From Bolinopsis microptera (lineage: Eukaryota > Ctenophora > Tentaculata > Lobata > Bolinopsidae): a stretch of DNA of 64,000 nt. The notes beneath the pieces were generated by a model that worked only from the letters and a program-made list of their open reading frames with translations, did no database searches and was not told the DNA's origin. A program made the position numbers and the translations under genes. The stretch covers positions 14,568,667 to 14,632,666 of the forward strand of contig NC_087074.1 of the NCBI RefSeq assembly GCF_026151205.1, read 5' to 3'. Positions 12,270 through 26,059 of the stretch are shown one piece after another; positions within the stretch are counted from its first letter, which is position 1; every line of letters begins with the position of its first letter.

Positions 12270-13983
12270 CTATCTTGTGTCCCTTTCCACTATTTACTGA
12301 AATTTTTGCCACCGCTAACTAAAAAAAGCACCTCTCTCTTCAGATCATAGCATACTGAATGTCCTGACTGATCTTGAGGCTAGTTTTTCTGAAGTTACGT
12401 TGAGTTTGGGACACGAGTCAGGAGCCATGTAAAACTCCTGGTGAGGAGAGTATCTTAGATCTGTAAAGCTAGGTTATGTTCTGTAGTTCCCACCGATAAT
12501 CCGGGGAGCATACACGCACTGTCCCTATCGAGTCTACATGATCTCCTTACAACCTTGTACCAGATTTCACTCGATAAGTCTGACCCGCCTCACTTGACAA
12601 ACCAGGATCTTGAGGCGGGTGTTCACCACACACCATGAAATGAACTGTTCCTCACGTGACTTGCGGTCAGTTTCACAGAGTAGCCAGCCCTTTGCAGTGT
12701 CTGTGGAGAAGATTGCCAGGTTCTCTCCACTTCAACATCGAGGCATGCCGTATTCTTTTATCTCTCCTGAGAAGAAAAGAATATCGATATGTTTTCTTCC
12801 TTTTATTGTATTTGTAAAACAAAACGTGTTACACAAATTAATGGTGCTTCTGATTGGTTGTCAGTAGAATTACTTACCGATACTGTGACTAGATCAGTAC
12901 TCTGCGTATGGCCAGTGTAGTCCCTGAGGCAAAGTCGAGTAAACCAGCAGCTGGTTTAAGCAACAGTCCAATGAGACCCTTTAGCCTAGTCCGGTCACTG
13001 CCCCGTTCACCCGGTCTTGGTTAAACCCTCTCACATATAGAACTGGGAAATGCTGTAAGCCCTCCGATAAAGTTCCACTTTCTTAACCCCTGCCATCCTG
13101 CACTCAGACAGTACACTTGAACCATCCAAAACCCTCAGAGCTCGCTCCACTTCAACTGTGAAGTCTATGTGTCCGGGGTGCCTAATCAGGGTTCAACTGG
13201 TTACCTGGGAAAAAAATGGAATTTCCACAATTTATTCATACTCTTGATTATTTCAAAATTAAAAAGATGAAAAATGTATTTAACAAGTTGGAATACTACA
13301 TAGCATCCAGTTAATCAAAACTTAACTCGTTTCAACCTCCCAACCTTTCCACAGCAGAGATGTAGCAGCAGAATTAATTGGTGATTCCTCGCTGCTTCTC
13401 CGTGTCCATAACTGTCCATCTTAGGCTCCTACACCGTCCCTTACCTGAACAAACATGTCTTAAACGAACCGACCTCTTTAAATTGGGAAAATTTTGACGG
13501 TAGTTTATTGTTAGTAAGAATATATACGACGGACATTAATTGACCTAATAAATAGCAAATGATCGTGAACCAGAAACAACAAGTTACCACAAACCTTTGA
13601 CATCGTAATAGCGTCTATTTCTCCGCCGTAGAAGGTAATTCGTTCTGGACAACCGTTGTCTTGCCGGAGTCAATATGTGGCTGACTTTCCTGACGAAGTT
13701 AGTATAAGTATCTATGACAAAACAGTCATACTTTAAACAGATTTACCCGGATTTATTATTCATTTTTTCAAATACGATGCTTAGAGCTTGTGAGCTAGCT
13801 TTTGACCTCCGGCGAAATCTCGGCCAACTCAATCATCTTTTAAATCGAATTTGAATAAAATGTTTCAAAAATCCAACAAACCAATATTTCCGATGTTTTC
13901 TTCCTACTTTAGTAAACGCAGGGTTTGAAGACATTTGATTCTGAAAGACGGCGGAATGGGAGACGTCTGGTATAGTTTTTCAT
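12270..13983 (-). CDS. Chimeric GFM1-VPS13D-like gene, array copy 1
   Basis: The predicted product is about 330 residues. Exon positions (minus strand): about 13882-13983 (start codon, basic Ser/Thr-rich presequence-like MKLYQTLTTSAVFRIKSST, then VENIRNIG), 13595-13689 ([18 protein letters not shown], the P-loop), 13345-13444 (GVGAKMDSMEL and QRGITINSAAT), 12878-13204, about 12440-12766, and 12270-12388. The first part follows mitochondrial elongation factor G1 through its [18 protein letters not shown] motif. At about 13121 the exon switches in frame to VPS13D-type sequence ([31 protein letters not shown]), then RIRLPRCC and LKILVSSERVRLIE, with the terminal helix DIQYAIDLKREAA before the stop. 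The splice phases I could check agree, given one extra base in a few C/G homopolymers. The GTPase part lacks the G4/G5 motifs, so it should not cycle as a translocase; organelle targeting of the VPS13D tail is inference. In this copy the base calls are noisy. Confidence 0.72.
13121..13123 (-). other. Fusion point EF-G1 / VPS13D-like (copy 1)
   Basis: On the minus strand the coding sequence passes from GAGGGTTTTGGATGG (EF-G1, Val-Leu-Asp-Gly) straight into TTCAAGTGCAAGTCTGAGAG (VPS13D-like) with no intron. The equivalent points are about 17226, 21243, 25212 and 29196. At 33361-33362 the VPS13D side continues instead into native upstream sequence. Confidence 0.8.
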
Positions 13984-14039
13984 CTCGTACCTCGAAAACA
14001 CTAATTTTGAAAATTAGAAATATTCAGAAAATGTGTTAT

Positions 14040-14160
14040 TGGACTGGTTTGGGGAGCGGCTAGGGCGCTTTAATAATTCTTGCCCATCTTCACCGCTGCC
14101 CCGGTCCCCCGAGACTTCATCTTTACTTTCGTCTGTTTCACTCTCTGTTTCAATCATCAG
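14040..14160 (-). other. Conserved exon-like block upstream of the chimeric start
   Basis: The minus strand reads ESKDEVSGTGAAADDGQELL followed by KRPRPLPKTSP after a possible acceptor, and stops just before the predicted start codon. All units keep it (near 18180, 22200, 26170 and 30180). It is richer in GC than its surroundings. It may be 5-prime UTR, an upstream open frame or an alternative first exon; I cannot decide. Confidence 0.35.
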
Positions 14161-14359
14161 GTACTAGCTATGTAACATGATAATCGAGCTGAGCTAAAGT
14201 TTCAACGTAACAACGATTCGAGTATGGTTACAGACAAACCAAAAACCCCCACGCAGCAAACGCTCTAACCATTTGAACAACAACCATTGCACTGCCAACT
14301 GTACACGGTCCTCACACACTTCTTAAACCAAGTACTTTTATACCCACATAGTTGAACGG

Positions 14360-14830
14360 AACATTTACTTTGGCGTAAGGCTGCCCTGCAAGCGATAACT
14401 GATGACCTAGCTCCTCATATAAGGCGTGTAATTTAGGGTGCAAATATCGACGTGCTAGATGCAGCAAGCTAAGAGATACCCTGCAAGTGATTACACCGGA
14501 GCTAGCTCAACAGTCCCCCTGTTAATTATGACTTATCTGGCCCCGTAATACCTTGCAAAATCACGTGCTAATCCGCCACTAAGCGCGCTCAATCGCTATC
14601 TCGTGACTCTCACGTGACAGCTATCAAGAAATTTCCCTATATGCGCTCCGTTGAAAACTAGGCAAGAGCTAGTTTTGAGCATTAACTCGGCAGGACAATT
14701 CTCAATCTGTAGTTTAATCTGAATAGTTAACGACTCAAACAGTCGACGATGGAACAGATATTTTGCGAGCTTTCTCTACGAGAAATAGCACGCTTCACAA
14801 ATTCTGGCGAACCTTCCTTTAAAGGAGGAC
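14360..14830 (-). promoter_or_regulatory. Promoter-like block of the array unit, with E-box palindromes
   Basis: Between the start codon and the next spacer, each unit keeps a block of higher GC with CACGTG-type E-boxes. These include ATATCACGTGCTA and CTCTCACGTGACAGCTATCA, followed by CCTATATGGCGCCTCC. The positions in copy 1 are about 14560-14650. The block lies 0.4-0.8 kb upstream of the chimeric start codon on the minus strand. E-boxes of this form bind bHLH-ZIP factors (USF/TFE/MYC). Calling this the promoter is inference from position and conservation. Confidence 0.35.
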
Positions 14831-16370
14831 CCACAGAAAGTTACATCAGGAATTATAGTATGGATTAAGTTTAACAATAAAGTAAAATTTATGACTGGAC
14901 AAGCCTTGCGGCAATCACTCAATGTGAGACTCATATTTCAAATTGTCCAGGATTCATATCAATAGAAAAGGACCATTTTGTAAATGAAACCCATAGTGTC
15001 AACATATTAGAACCATTCCAATTTCCGTGATCTCATTCAACACAAGAAATAAGTTAAATTAATCCGCCATTGTGCTAGAGCCTATCCTGTAAGACTGTTG
15101 TAAAGATTGTGGGCAGATCGTAGAATGGCAAGCAATCTTAATTATATGCCATTGTATGATATCATGTTACTCATTCTCGCATAAACTTATAACAGTGCCC
15201 AACAACCTAAGAATCTAAGATAAAGAGCTCTGGAGTTAATTTCTTACGATGAACGAAAAGTTTTGGTTTTGATAAAAAAAAAAAAATATTACTGTTGAAG
15301 AAACAATGAAAACAACTCGTACTTTAATATTTTGTTTCCAAAAAAGTTTATGACACTCCATAAAGATATAAATAAACGTAACAACTCAATAATTATTATC
15401 ATCTGTAGAAAACAACATAAAAACCGTTCTTACAATAAAGACGTGATCTAAATTTAAACTACAGTTACAGCTCTATCGTAGTAAATGTAAAACTTCTATT
15501 TAATTTGTTTCTTCTGGAAAAAAATTTGTTTAGTTTTACAACTTACAATATAAATATACTATAGAAATCTTATCAGTCTCAAATAAATAATTAGACATAA
15601 TCAATTAATACATTTCCAGAATGAGGGGAAAAATTGAACCGATTTTATATCAATAACAACACGATTACCATTAATTACAAAACAACAAATCTGTTACATT
15701 ATTGAGTATATCATTATGTAATGGTATGGAATCTTTTAACCAGGTGTAGCTAGTCCACAGCCCTAGCCCTATAATACAAGAAATTGTTTCAATTCTAGCT
15801 GAAAAAGCCCCCTGTCCTAATAAAAATAAAAAATAAATCACAATCTATTTATAGAAATTAGGAATTCCCCGACATGATGAAGAACCAAGTCTGATGAGCC
15901 CATATCAGATCCACCCACAGGATCGGTTACTATATAAGGACCTCCAACCAATGTCAAAGCAAATCGGTATCACGGGTGAGGTGTTTTTTCACTAATAACA
16001 GTTTCACTCAGTATCATATCAATATGTCAAAATTCAACTTATATAGATTTAATCAAAATTTTATACAAAATGCTGGTCTAGCGCTATGCAATGTAGACAG
16101 TTACTTGATTTAACTTATTTACAGCATAGTCTGCAAATAATTTACCTTCTGTAAGCAAACCAGAAAAATAGGATTTCTAAATTTAATTTATACAGTCTAA
16201 TGGATTTACCACAACTTTTAATTCTTTAGAAGAAAATTGACATAACCGTGTATTGCGCGGCAATACCAATTATTACAAGACATGTTTAAAAGATTGCATG
16301 TAACAAACTAATAAAGTAAACCATAGAATTTAACCCATTAATTTATCAATTAAACGACTACAAAACTGTG

Positions 16371-18051
16371 CTATCTTGTGTCCTTCCACTATTACTGAAA
16401 GTTTTGCCACGCTAACTAAAAAAAGCAGCCTCTCTCTTCAGATCAATAGCATTCTGAATGTCCCTGACTGATCTTGAGGCTAGTTTTCTGAGAGTTACAG
16501 TTAGTTTGGACACGAGTCAGGAGCCTGGTTAAAAACACCTGTGAGGCAGATGTATCGTAGATTGTATAGCTAGTTTATGTTCTGTAGTCCACCGTTATTC
16601 CGGGGACATACACACACTGTCCTATCGAGTCTAACATGATCTCCTTTACAACCTTGTACCAAATTCTCTCCTCGATAAGTCTGTCCCTCTCACTGGACAC
16701 CAGGATCTTGAGGACGGGTGGTTCACTAACACATCAGGAAATGAACTGTTCCTCACGTGACTGCGGTTGAGTTTCCACAGAGTAGCCATGCCTTGTGAAG
16801 TGTCTGTGGAGAAGGAATTGCCAGGATCTCTCCACTGGCAACATCGAGCAGCCGTAATTCTTTTTATCCTCTGAGAAGAAGAAGAATACCGTTTATATGT
16901 TTCCTTCCGTTTATTGTAATTGTAAACAAAACGTGTTAACCCAAAATTAAGGTTATAACTGTTTGGTTGCTGAGAAGAAATTAACTTACCGATACTGTGA
17001 CTAGATCGAGTACTCTTGCGTTATTGCCAGTGTAGTCCTCTGAGCAAAGTCGAGTAAACAGCAGCTGGTTGAGCACAGTTCCAATGAGACCTTATCTAGT
17101 CCGGTCCACTGCCCCGTCACTCCGTCTTGGGTTAATCCCTCTCCTATAGAACTGGAATGCTTGTAAGCCCTCCATAAGTCCACTTCATAACCCCTGCCAT
17201 CCCTGCTCTCAGACTTACACTTGATACCATCCAAAACCCACAGACTCGCTCCACTTTCAACTGTGAATCCTATGTGGTCCCCGGGGTGTCTATCAGGTAA
17301 ATTTATTCATACTCCTTGATTTAAATATTCAAAATTAAAAAGAGGAAAAATGTATTTGATTTTAACAAGTTGGATACTACAGACATCCCAGTTAATCAGA
17401 ACTTAACTCGTTTCACCACCAACCTTTCCAAAGAGAGATGTACACAGATTTAATGTTGATTCTCGCTGCTCTCCAGTTCATAACTGTCCATCTTAGCTCC
17501 TACACGTCCTTACCTGATACCAAACATTTCTCTTAAACCTAACCGACTCTGTAAAGGGAAAATTTTGAAGGTAGTTATTGTTAGTAAGAATATATACGAC
17601 GGTCATTAATTGACCTAATAAATAGCAAATGATCGTGAACCGAACAACAAGTTACCACAAACCTGACATCGTGAATAGCGTCTATTCTCCCCGCCCCGTA
17701 GAAGGTAATTCGTTCTGACACCGTGGTCTTGCGGAGTTCAATATGTGCTTGACATTCCTGACAGATAGTTTAGTTCATAAGGTAATCTAGTGACAAAACA
17801 GTTCATACTTTAAACAGTTTAACCGGAATTTTATTTAATTCAATTGGTTTCAAAATAGATGGCTTAGAGCTGTGATCTAAGCTTTTTGAACTCGGCGAAA
17901 TCTCGGCAACGGTCAATCATCTTTATATCGAATTTGAATAAAATGTTCAAAAACCAACAAACCATATTCCTGATGTTTTCTACTTTAGTATCGTCAGGTT
18001 GAAGACTTGATTCTGAAGACGGCGGATTTGGTGAGCGTCTGTAAGTTTCAT
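16371..18051 (-). CDS. Chimeric GFM1-VPS13D-like gene, array copy 2
   Basis: Same exon order as copy 1. The start codon is at 18049-18051 and the stop at 16371-16373 (CTATCTTGTG on the plus strand). The P-loop exon lies around 17660-17760 and the QRGITI exon around 17420-17515. The fused exon is 16998-17300, with the fusion near 17226. The C-terminal exons are around 16530-16870 and 16371-16490. This copy is informative for homopolymers. The plus-strand run after the YGG codons reads CCCCGCCCC here, against CCGCC in copy 1, so the missing base that breaks the frame in copy 1 is probably a sequencing undercall. Several other one-base gaps prevent an uninterrupted reading. Confidence 0.65.
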
Positions 18052-20397
18052 CTGTACCATGAAAAACACTAAAATTTTGAAATTAGAAATTTTCAGAAAA
18101 TGTGTTATTGGACTGGTTTTGGGGAGCGCCTAGGCGGTTTAATATTCTTGGCCCATCATCGAGACCGCTGCCCCGGGCCCCGAGACTTCCATCTTTACTT
18201 TCGTCATTTTTCCACTATCTGTTCAATTCATCAAGTTACTAGCTAGTAACATGATAATCGAGCTGAGCTACATTTTCAACGTAACAACGATTTCGAGATG
18301 ATTTCATACAAACCCACGCTCTAACCATTTGAACAACAACCCAGTGCACAGCAACTGTACACGGTCCTCACACAATTTCATTAAACCAAAGTTACTTTTA
18401 TACCCACATAGTTGACGAACCATTGACTTGAGCGTACGGCTGCCCTGCAAGCGATAACTGAAGACCTAGCTCCTCCTAAAGGCGTGTAATTATGTGTGCA
18501 ATATCAAGTGCTAGATGCAGCAAGCAAGAATACCCTGCAAGCTTCACCGAGAGCTAGCTCAACATCCCCCTGTTAATTATGAATTATATGGCCCGCGTAA
18601 TTCCTGTGCAAATATCACGTGCTATATGCCGCCACTAAGGCGCGCTCAATCGCTATCTCGTGACTCTCACGTGAACAGCTATCAAAAGGAAATTCCACTA
18701 TATGGCGCCTCCGTGTAAACAGGAAAGAGCTTAGTTTGACATTAACTAGCAGGACAATTCTCAAATCTGTAGGTTTATCGATTACGTTTAACGACTCAAA
18801 CAGTCGACGATGGAACAGAATAAATTTGCGAGCATTTTCTCCTACGAGAATAGCCACCGCTTCACATATTCTGGCGGAACCTTCTTTTAAAGGAGGACTC
18901 CAAAGAAAGATACATCAGAATTATAGTATGGTTTAAGTTACTAATAAGTAAAATTTATGATCTGACAAAGCCTTGCGGCCATCACTCATGTGAGACTCAT
19001 ATTTCAAATTGTCAGGTTTCATATTTCAATAAAGAAGGAACCATTTGTTAATGAAACCCATAGTGGTCAAAATTTAGAACCATTCCCAATTTTCCGTGTT
19101 CTCATGCCACTCAAGAAATAATTAATTAATCGCCATTGTGCTAGAGCAAATCCGTTAGACCTGTTGTAAAGATGCAGATCGTGAATGGCAAGCTATCTTA
19201 CGTATAGGCCATGTATGATATCATGTTTAGATCATGCTCGCAATAAACTTATAAGCATTGCCAACATACCTAAGAATCTAAGATAAGAGCTCTGATTTAT
19301 TTCTGACGATGAGACAAAAGTTTGTTTGATATTACTGATTAAGAAACAATGAAAACTAACTCGTTACTTTATATTTGTGTCCAAAAAGGTTTAATGACAC
19401 TCCATAAAGATATAAATAACGGTAGCCCCCGCAACTCATATTTATTATCTATCTGAGAAAACAACATAAAAACCGTCTTTACAATATTAGACCGTGATCT
19501 AATTTTAACTCAGTTACAGCTCTATTCGGTAGTATTGTAAAAACTTTCTATTTTAATTTGGTTCTTTTGGAAAATTTGTTTATTTTTACACTAACGAATA
19601 TAATAGACTTTAGAAATCTATCGTATCAAATAAATAATTAGACATACCACATATTAATTCATTTCAGAAGCGGGAAAATGAACGATTTTAGATCAATAAC
19701 AACACGATTACCAATTAATTACAAAACTACAAATCTGTACATTTATGAGTATTATCAATTAAGTAATGGAATGGAAACTTTTAACCAGGTGTACAATCCA
19801 CAGTCCGAGCCCTATACTACGAAGAAATTGTTTCATTCTAGCTGAAATCCTACATATTAATAAATCCACAATCTAATAAGAAATTGGGGATTCACCGACA
19901 TGATGAAGAACCAAGTTCTGATTAATCCCATATCAGATGCCACCACAGGAATTCGATACTAATAGAAGACACCAGACAATGTCAAAGCAAATCGGAATCA
20001 CGGGTGAGGTTTGTTTTCACTAATAACAGTTTTTCACTCATATCATATCAATATTGTCAAAATTTTTAACTATTATAGATTTATTTTAATTTAACAAAAA
20101 GCTGTCATAGCGCATGCAATTTAGACAGTAACTATGATTTAACTTATTTACAGATATCTGTCAAATAATTTACCCTTCTGTAAGCAAACCATAAAGCGAT
20201 AGTCTTCTAAATTTAATTTATACTGTTCTAATGAAATTTTAGAACTTTTAGTTCTTTGCTTTAGAAGAATATTGACATAACCGTTTATTGCGCTGGCAAT
20301 ACCAATTAATTACAAGAACACGTTTTAAGATTGATGAAAGTTAAACCATAGAATTTTAAACCATTTAATTTATCAATTAAACGACTACAAAAATGTT

Positions 20398-22085
20398 CTA
20401 TCTTGTGTCCCTTCCACTATTACTAAAAGTTGCCACCGCTAACAAAATAGCACCTCTCTCTTCAGATCAATAGCATACTGAATGTCCTGGCAGATCTTGA
20501 GGCTGGTTGTCTGAGAGTTACAGATTAGTTGGGACAAGAGTCAGGAGCCATATTAAAAACACCTGGCGGAGCAGAGTATCGTAGATCTGTAATACTAGGT
20601 TATGTTCTGTAGTTCCACCGTGATTCCGGGATCAATACACACCTGTCCTATCGAATCTAATATGAACTCCTTCACAACCTGTTACCAGATACTCTCTCTA
20701 TAAGTCGGACCCTCTCACTGGACACATGATCTTGAGCGGGTGTTCACCACACACCAGGAAATGAACTTTCCTCACGTGGACTTGCGGTTCAGTTTCCACA
20801 TGAGTAGCCATGCATTGTGCTGTGTCTATGGAGAAGATTGCAGGATCCTCTCCATGAACCATCGAGGCAGCCGTATTCTTTTTATCTCTCCTGAGAAAAG
20901 AATAATATCGTTATGTTTCTTCTTGTTTATTGTAATTGTAACACAAAACGTGTTAACACCAAATTATGGTTATACTGTTAGGTTTGCCTGAGTAGAAATA
21001 CACTTATCGATACTTTGACTAATCGAGTACTCTGCGTAATGGCCAGTTAGTCCCCAGAGGCAAAGTCGAAGTAAACCAGCAGCTGGTTGCAACAGTTTCC
21101 AATGAGGACCTTTAGCTATCCGGTCACTGCCCCCTCACTCCGTCTTGGTTAATCCCTCACTATAGAACTGGGAATGCTTGTTAAGCCCTCCGATAAGTCC
21201 ACTTACTTAACCCTGCCATCCTGCTCTCAGCTAGCACTATGAACCATCCAAACCTCAGAGCTCGCTCCACTTCAACTTGAAGTCTATGTGTCCTGGGGTG
21301 TCTATCAGGTTCTACTGGTTTACCTGTTGAAAAAAATGGAATTTCACAATTTTTTCATACTCTTGATTTATTTCAAATTAAAGAGGAAAAATTATTTTAA
21401 CAAGTTGGATACAACAGAGCATCCCAGTTAATCAGAACTAACTCGTTCACACCAACCTTTCACAGCAAGATGTAGCAGCAGATTTAATGGTGATTCTCGC
21501 TGCTTCTCAGTCCTACTGTCCATCTTAGCTCCTACAACGTCCTTACCTGATACAAACATTCATTAAACCAAACCGACTCTGTAAATTGGGAAATTTTGAC
21601 GGTAGTTATTGATAGTAAGAATATATACGACGGTCATAATTGACCAATAATAATGCAAATGATCCGTGAACAGAACAAAACAAGTTACCACAAACCTTGA
21701 CATCGTGAATAGCGTTATTCTCCCGCGTAGAAGAGAATTCGATCTGACACCGTGGTCTTGCCGAATCAATATGTGCTGACCATTCCTGAACAGATAGTTT
21801 AGTTTTAATGAAGGTAATCTAGTGCAAAAACAGTCAACTTTAAACAGATTTACCCAGATTTTATAATTCATTTGGTTTCAAATAGATGGGCTTAGAGCTG
21901 TGAGCTAACTTTTGAACTCCGGCGAATCTCGGCCAACACAATCATCTTTATATCGAATTTGAATAAATGTTTCAAAAATCCAACAAACCAATATTCCTGG
22001 ATGTTTTTCTACTTTATAATCGTCAGGGTTGGGGAAGACTTGACTCGAAGACGCGGAATGTGGTGAGCGTCTGGTATAGTTTCAT
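20398..22085 (-). CDS. Chimeric GFM1-VPS13D-like gene, array copy 3
   Basis: Start codon 22083-22085, stop 20398-20400. Recognisable blocks in minus-strand order are the P-loop exon around 21675-21790, the GVGAKMDS/QRGITI exon around 21440-21560, the fused exon about 21000-21330 (fusion near 21243), the RLPRCC exon with the PH-like segment around 20560-20895, and the short terminal exon. The base before the fusion is intact, but the VPS13D side has local scrambling (CTCAGCTAGCAC), probably consensus error. No copy-specific lesion is shared with other units, which argues for errors in the assembly rather than old, fixed decay. Confidence 0.62.
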
Positions 22086-24357
22086 CTAGTACCTCGAAAC
22101 ACTAAATTTTTGAAAATTAGAAATTTTTCAGAAAAAGATTTATTGGACTTGTATTTGGGGATCGGCCTTAGGGCGCTTTAATATTCTTGCCCAAGCATCA
22201 GCCGCTGCCCCGCTGGTCCCCGAGACTTCATCTTTACTTTCGTCTGGTTTTCCACTCTCTGTCAATCATCAAGTTTTACTAGCTAGGTATCATGATAATC
22301 GAGCTGAGCTACGAGTTTTCAACGTAACAACGATTTCGAGATGGTTCAGACAAACCCACGCTCTAACCATTTGAACAACAAAACCAGTGCACTGCCAACT
22401 GTACACGGTCCTCACACACTATCATTAAACTAAGTTACATTATACCCACATAGTTGACGGAACATTTTCTTTGCGTAACGGCTGCCCTGGCAAGCGATAA
22501 ACTGATTACCTAGCTTCCTCCCATAAAGCGTGTATTAGGTTTGGCAAATATCACGTGCTATATGCCGCCACTAAGCGCGCTCAATCGCTATCCGTGACTC
22601 TCACGTGACAGCTATCAAAGGAAATTCCTATATGGCGCCTCCGGTGTTAAACTAGGAAGAGCTAGTTTGAAGCATAAAGTAGCAGGACAATTCTCAATCT
22701 GTAGTTTTAATCTGATTACTTTAACGACCTCAAACAGTCGACGATGAACAGATAAATATGCGAGCATTTTTCTCCTACGAGAAAGCAAGCTTCAAAATTC
22801 TGGGCGAACCTTCCTTTAAGGGAGACTCCAATGAAAGGTACATCAGAATTTATAGAATGGGATTAAGTTACAATATAGTAAAATTTAAGAATCTGACAAA
22901 GCCTTGCGGCAAATCACTCAATGTGAGACTCATATTTTCAAATTGTCCAGAATCCATATGTCTATAGAAGAAGGAACCATTTGTAAAGAAACCATAGTGT
23001 CAACAATTAGAAACCATTCCAATTTCCCGTGTTCCTCCATTCAACTCAAGAAAATAGTAATTAATCGCCATTGGGCTAGAGCCACCTGTAGACTGTTTGT
23101 AAAGATGGCAGATCGTGAATGGCCAGCTATCTTACTTACAGGCCATTGTATGATATTTATGTTATTCAGGCTGCAAATAAACTTATAAGCATTGCCCACA
23201 TACCTAAGAAACTAAAATAAAGAGCTTCTGAGTTTTTTCTACATGAAACGAAAAGGTTTTTGGGTTTGATTCAGCTTACTAATTAACGGAGAATCTACTC
23301 ATATAGAAACAGCCCTCGTTACTTTATAATTTGTGTCCAAAAAAGGTATTGACACTCCTAAAGATATATAAACGGTAACAACTCTATTTATTAACTATCT
23401 GTAGAAACAACTAAAAACCGTCTTTACAATAAAGACCGTGATCTAATTTAAACTACAGTTACAGCTCAATCGTAGTATTGTAAAACTTTTATTTTAATTT
23501 GGTTCTTTTTGAAAAAATGTGTTTTAGTTTTACAACTTACGAATATAATTGACTATAGAAATCTTATCCGGTAATCAAATAAATAATTAGACAGACACAA
23601 TTAATACATTCCAGAAATGAGGGGAATATTGAACCGATTTTTAAATCATACCTACACGATTACCAATTAATTACAAACTACAAATCATTACATTTTTGAG
23701 TATTATCAATTATGTAATGGATGAAACTTTTTAACCAGGTGTAAGCTATCCACACCCTAGCCCTATAATACGAAGGAAAAATTGTTTCAATTCTACTGAA
23801 ATCTCTAATATAATAAATCACAATCTATTAATAGAAATTGGGGATTCACGACATGATGAAGAAACAAGTCTGATGTAGCCATATCAGATGCACCACAGGA
23901 TCGGTTACTATAGAAGACTCAGACCATGGTCAAAGCAAATCGTTATCACGGGGTGAGGTGTTGTTTCACTGAATAACAGTTTTCACTCAGTATCAAATCA
24001 ATATGTCAAAATTTACACTTATTATATATTTTAATTTTAATTTATACAAAAAGCTGTCATAGCGCAATTCAATGTTAGACAGTTACTTGATTTAACTTAT
24101 TTACAGGATAGTCGCAAAATTGTACCTTCTGTAAGCAAACCAGAAAGCAGATAGATCTTCTAAATTTTAATTTATAACTGTTCTAATGAATTTTAGAACT
24201 TTTAGTTCTTGCTTTAGAAAAGGAAAAAAAAAAATGACATAAACGTGTATTGCGCTGGCAATACCAATTAATTACAAGAACACGTTTTTAAGATTGATGA
24301 GTTAAAACCATATGAATTTTAACCATTAATTTTTATCAATTATCGACTACAAACGTG

Positions 24358-26059
24358 CTATCTTGTGTCCTTCCACTATTACAAGAAAGTTATGCCAACC
24401 GCTAACTAAAAAAGCAGCCTCTCTCTTCAGATCATAGCATACTGAATGTCCTGCTTGATCTTGAGGCTGTTTTTCCTGAATATACAGTGAGTTTGGACAA
24501 GAGTCCAGAGCCATACTAAAACACCTGCGGATGCAGAGAACGTAGAATCTGTATAGCTGAGGTTATGTTCTGTAGTCCAGCCGTTATTTCCGGGGAGCAT
24601 ACACAAACACTGTCCCTATCAGTCGTAATATGATCTCTCACAACACTTGTTACCTGATTCTCTCTCGATAATTCTGACCCGCTCACCTGACACCGGATCT
24701 TGTGAGGGTGTTTCACCACACACCAGGAAATGAACTGTTCCTCACGTGACTTGCGGTTCAGTTTCCTCAGAGTAGCCATGCCTTGTGCTGTGTCTATGAG
24801 AAGATTGCCAGGATCTCTCCACTGCAACATCGAGGCAGCCGTATTCTTTTTTATCCTCCTGAGAAGAAGAAGGATTAATCGTTATGTTTCTTCTTGTTTA
24901 TTGTAATTTGTAAAACAAAACTGTAACACCAAATTATGGTTATACAGTGGGTTGCTGAGTAGAAATACACATACCGATACTGTGACTAGATCGAGTACGC
25001 CCTGCTTAATGGCCAGTGTAGTCCCTGAGGCAAAGTCGAATAAACCAGCAGCTGGTTTAAGCAAACAGTGCAATGAGACCTTTAGCTATCCGGTCACTGC
25101 CCCGTCACTCCCGTCTTGGTTAATCCCTCCACTAAGAACAGGGAATGCTGGAAGCCCTCCGATAAGTCCACTTCTTAACCCTGCCATCCTGCTCACAGAC
25201 ATGCACTTGAACGATCCAAAACCCTCAGAGCTCGCTCCACTTTCAACTGTGAGTCTATGTGTCCGGGGGTGTCTATCAGGTTCAACGGTTACCTGTGAAA
25301 AAAATGGAATTTCACAATTTAATCATACTCTTGATTTATTTCAAAATTTAAAAAGAGGAAAAATTTATTTAACAAGTGTGATACTACAGAAGCATCCCAG
25401 TTAATCATAACTTAACTCGTTTCACCACCAACCTTTTCCACAGCAGAGATGTAGCAGCAGAAATTAATGGTGATTCCCGCTGCTGTCTCCAGTTCCATAC
25501 TGTCCAACTTAGCTCCTACACCGTCACTTACCTGATACAAACAATTCTTAACCTAGCAGACTCTGTAAATTGGAAATTTTTTACGGTAGTTATTGTTAGT
25601 AAAAATATTATACTCAAAGTAATTGACCTAATAATAGCAAATGATCGTGAGACCGGAGAACAACAGTTACCACAAACCTTTGACATGTGAATAGCGTCTA
25701 TTCTCCGCCTAGATGAGAATTCGTTCTGACCGTGGTCATGCCGGAGTCCAATATGTGCTTACATCCTGACAGATTGTTTAAGTTAATAAGGTAAACAAGT
25801 GACAAAAACAGTCATACTTTAACATATTACTCCGATTTTTTATTAATTCATTTGGTTTCAAAATAGATGGCTTTAAGAGCGGTGAGCTAAGCTTTTGAGA
25901 CTCCGGCGAAATCTCGGCCAACTCAATCTCTTTATATCGATTTTGAATAAAATTTTCAAAAATCCTACAAACCAATATTCATGATGTTTGTCTACTTTAT
26001 ATCGTCAGGTTGATGACTTGATTCAGAACGGAGATGTGGTGAGGTCTGTATAGTTTCAT
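24358..26059 (-). CDS. Chimeric GFM1-VPS13D-like gene, array copy 4
   Basis: Start codon 26057-26059, stop 24358-24360. This copy gives the longest continuous read of the VPS13D PH-like region. At 24516-24830 the minus strand is open and shows [26 protein letters not shown] and parts of the following helix. At 24952-25073 it shows [16 protein letters not shown]. The upstream exon with the acidic linker and NIRNIG-equivalent is at about 25970-26059. The fusion lies near 25212, where one base (CGATCC for CCATCC) differs from the other units. Relation to EF-G1 and VPS13D as in copy 1. Confidence 0.65.
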